Shown one piece after another: positions 5,081 to 5,362 of a DNA stretch of 5,362 bases. Made by a program: the position numbers and the translations under genes. Every line of letters begins with the position of its first letter. Positions within the stretch are counted from its first letter, which is position 1. A model generated the notes under the pieces. It was not told the DNA's origin. It saw only the letters and a program-made list of their open reading frames with translations, and searched no databases. This DNA comes from Desulfobacterales bacterium. Lineage in GTDB: Bacteria; Desulfobacterota; Desulfobulbia; Desulfobulbales; Desulfocapsaceae. The stretch is taken from NCBI GenBank assembly GCA_013042695.1, contig JABDPQ010000551.1, forward strand, positions 1 through 5,362, given 5' to 3'.

Positions 5081-5362
5081 TTAGGTTACCCTCGGTTTAC
5101 CGTAGAGATGATCACCTATCATTTTCATCTTCTCAAGTTCCTCAGGCGTCATAGGTGCTTTCTCTATTGCCTGCAAATTGTCTCTGAGCATTTCTTTGTT
5201 TCTCACGCCCATCATACAAACATCTACTTCAGGACGCGAAAGGACGTAGCGATAGCAGTCTGCTGCACGTGGAGCAGAGATCCCCGGAGGCATTTTCTTT
5301 TGTGCCAATAATTGTCTCCAACTTGTTGCAGTAAAGGTTACCAGTCCGGGGGCCATCTCTTC
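5081..5362 (-). CDS. Aldo/keto reductase family protein, C-terminal part (partial)
   Basis: This minus-strand gene ends at the TAA at 5081-5083 and runs off the right edge in frame; the last two codons seen (5357-5362) read Glu-Glu just before the Met at 5356, so that Met need not be the start. The 93 visible residues match the C-terminus of an aldo/keto reductase: a GLVTFTATSWRQLL strand and helix, AADCYRYVLSRPEVDVCMMG (the segment that ends the barrel and starts the cofactor-binding loop), GVRNKEMLRDNLQAIEKAPM, and TPEELEKMKMIGDHLYGK. The family reduces carbonyl compounds with NAD(P)H. The catalytic Asp, Tyr, Lys and His lie in the missing N-terminal part, so activity cannot be judged. The gene converges with the radical SAM gene and is probably transcribed independently. 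Confidence 0.85.
   Translation of the reverse strand, partial: EEMAPGLVTFTATSWRQLLAQKKMPPGISAPRAADCYRYVLSRPEVDVCMMGVRNKEMLRDNLQAIEKAPMTPEELEKMKMIGDHLYGKPRVT

Overview
This 5.36 kb window looks like ordinary chromosome of a Gram-negative bacterium, most likely a member of the Desulfobacterota. That placement is an inference. It rests on moderate G+C, clear Shine-Dalgarno sites before several genes, a conserved hypothetical protein of a type I associate with sulfate reducers and their relatives, and a radical SAM protein of the RPPSEA type. No rRNA, tRNA, CRISPR array, phage gene or intact insertion sequence was seen.

Layout. Positions 1-1693 (+) hold a tight operon: the last 37 codons of a LemA-family gene, a secreted or membrane-anchored TPM-domain protein with a glycine-rich tail (134-1036), and a second membrane TPM-domain protein (1043-1693). 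Gaps are 17 and 6 bases. This is the well-known lemA / YgcG-like / COG3762-like arrangement, and the three products probably act together at the cell envelope. Positions 1765-2343 (-) encode a cytoplasmic thioredoxin-fold protein with a CNHC active site, convergent with the operon. A 276-base divergent intergenic region (2344-2619) follows. It has no convincing gene but carries three copies of a TGCACCG motif, one of them inverted.

Positions 2620-3720 (+) encode a 366-residue conserved protein of unknown function with an HEVGE motif. Positions 3791-4945 (+) encode a radical SAM protein whose cluster cysteines are spaced CX4CX2C. These two share a strand, lie 70 bases apart and may be co-transcribed. 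After a 135-base convergent intergenic stretch, the C-terminal part of an aldo/keto reductase-type protein (5081 to the window edge, -) closes the window.

How the genes relate. Only the LemA-TPM-TPM group has clear functional coupling. The thioredoxin-like protein, radical SAM protein and reductase are all redox-type enzymes, but nothing in the sequence ties them to one pathway. The less familiar items are the unknown protein beside the radical SAM enzyme, the cysteine and histidine residues in the radical SAM C-terminal region, and the repeat-bearing intergenic region at 2344-2619. I found no strong evidence for an entirely new system.
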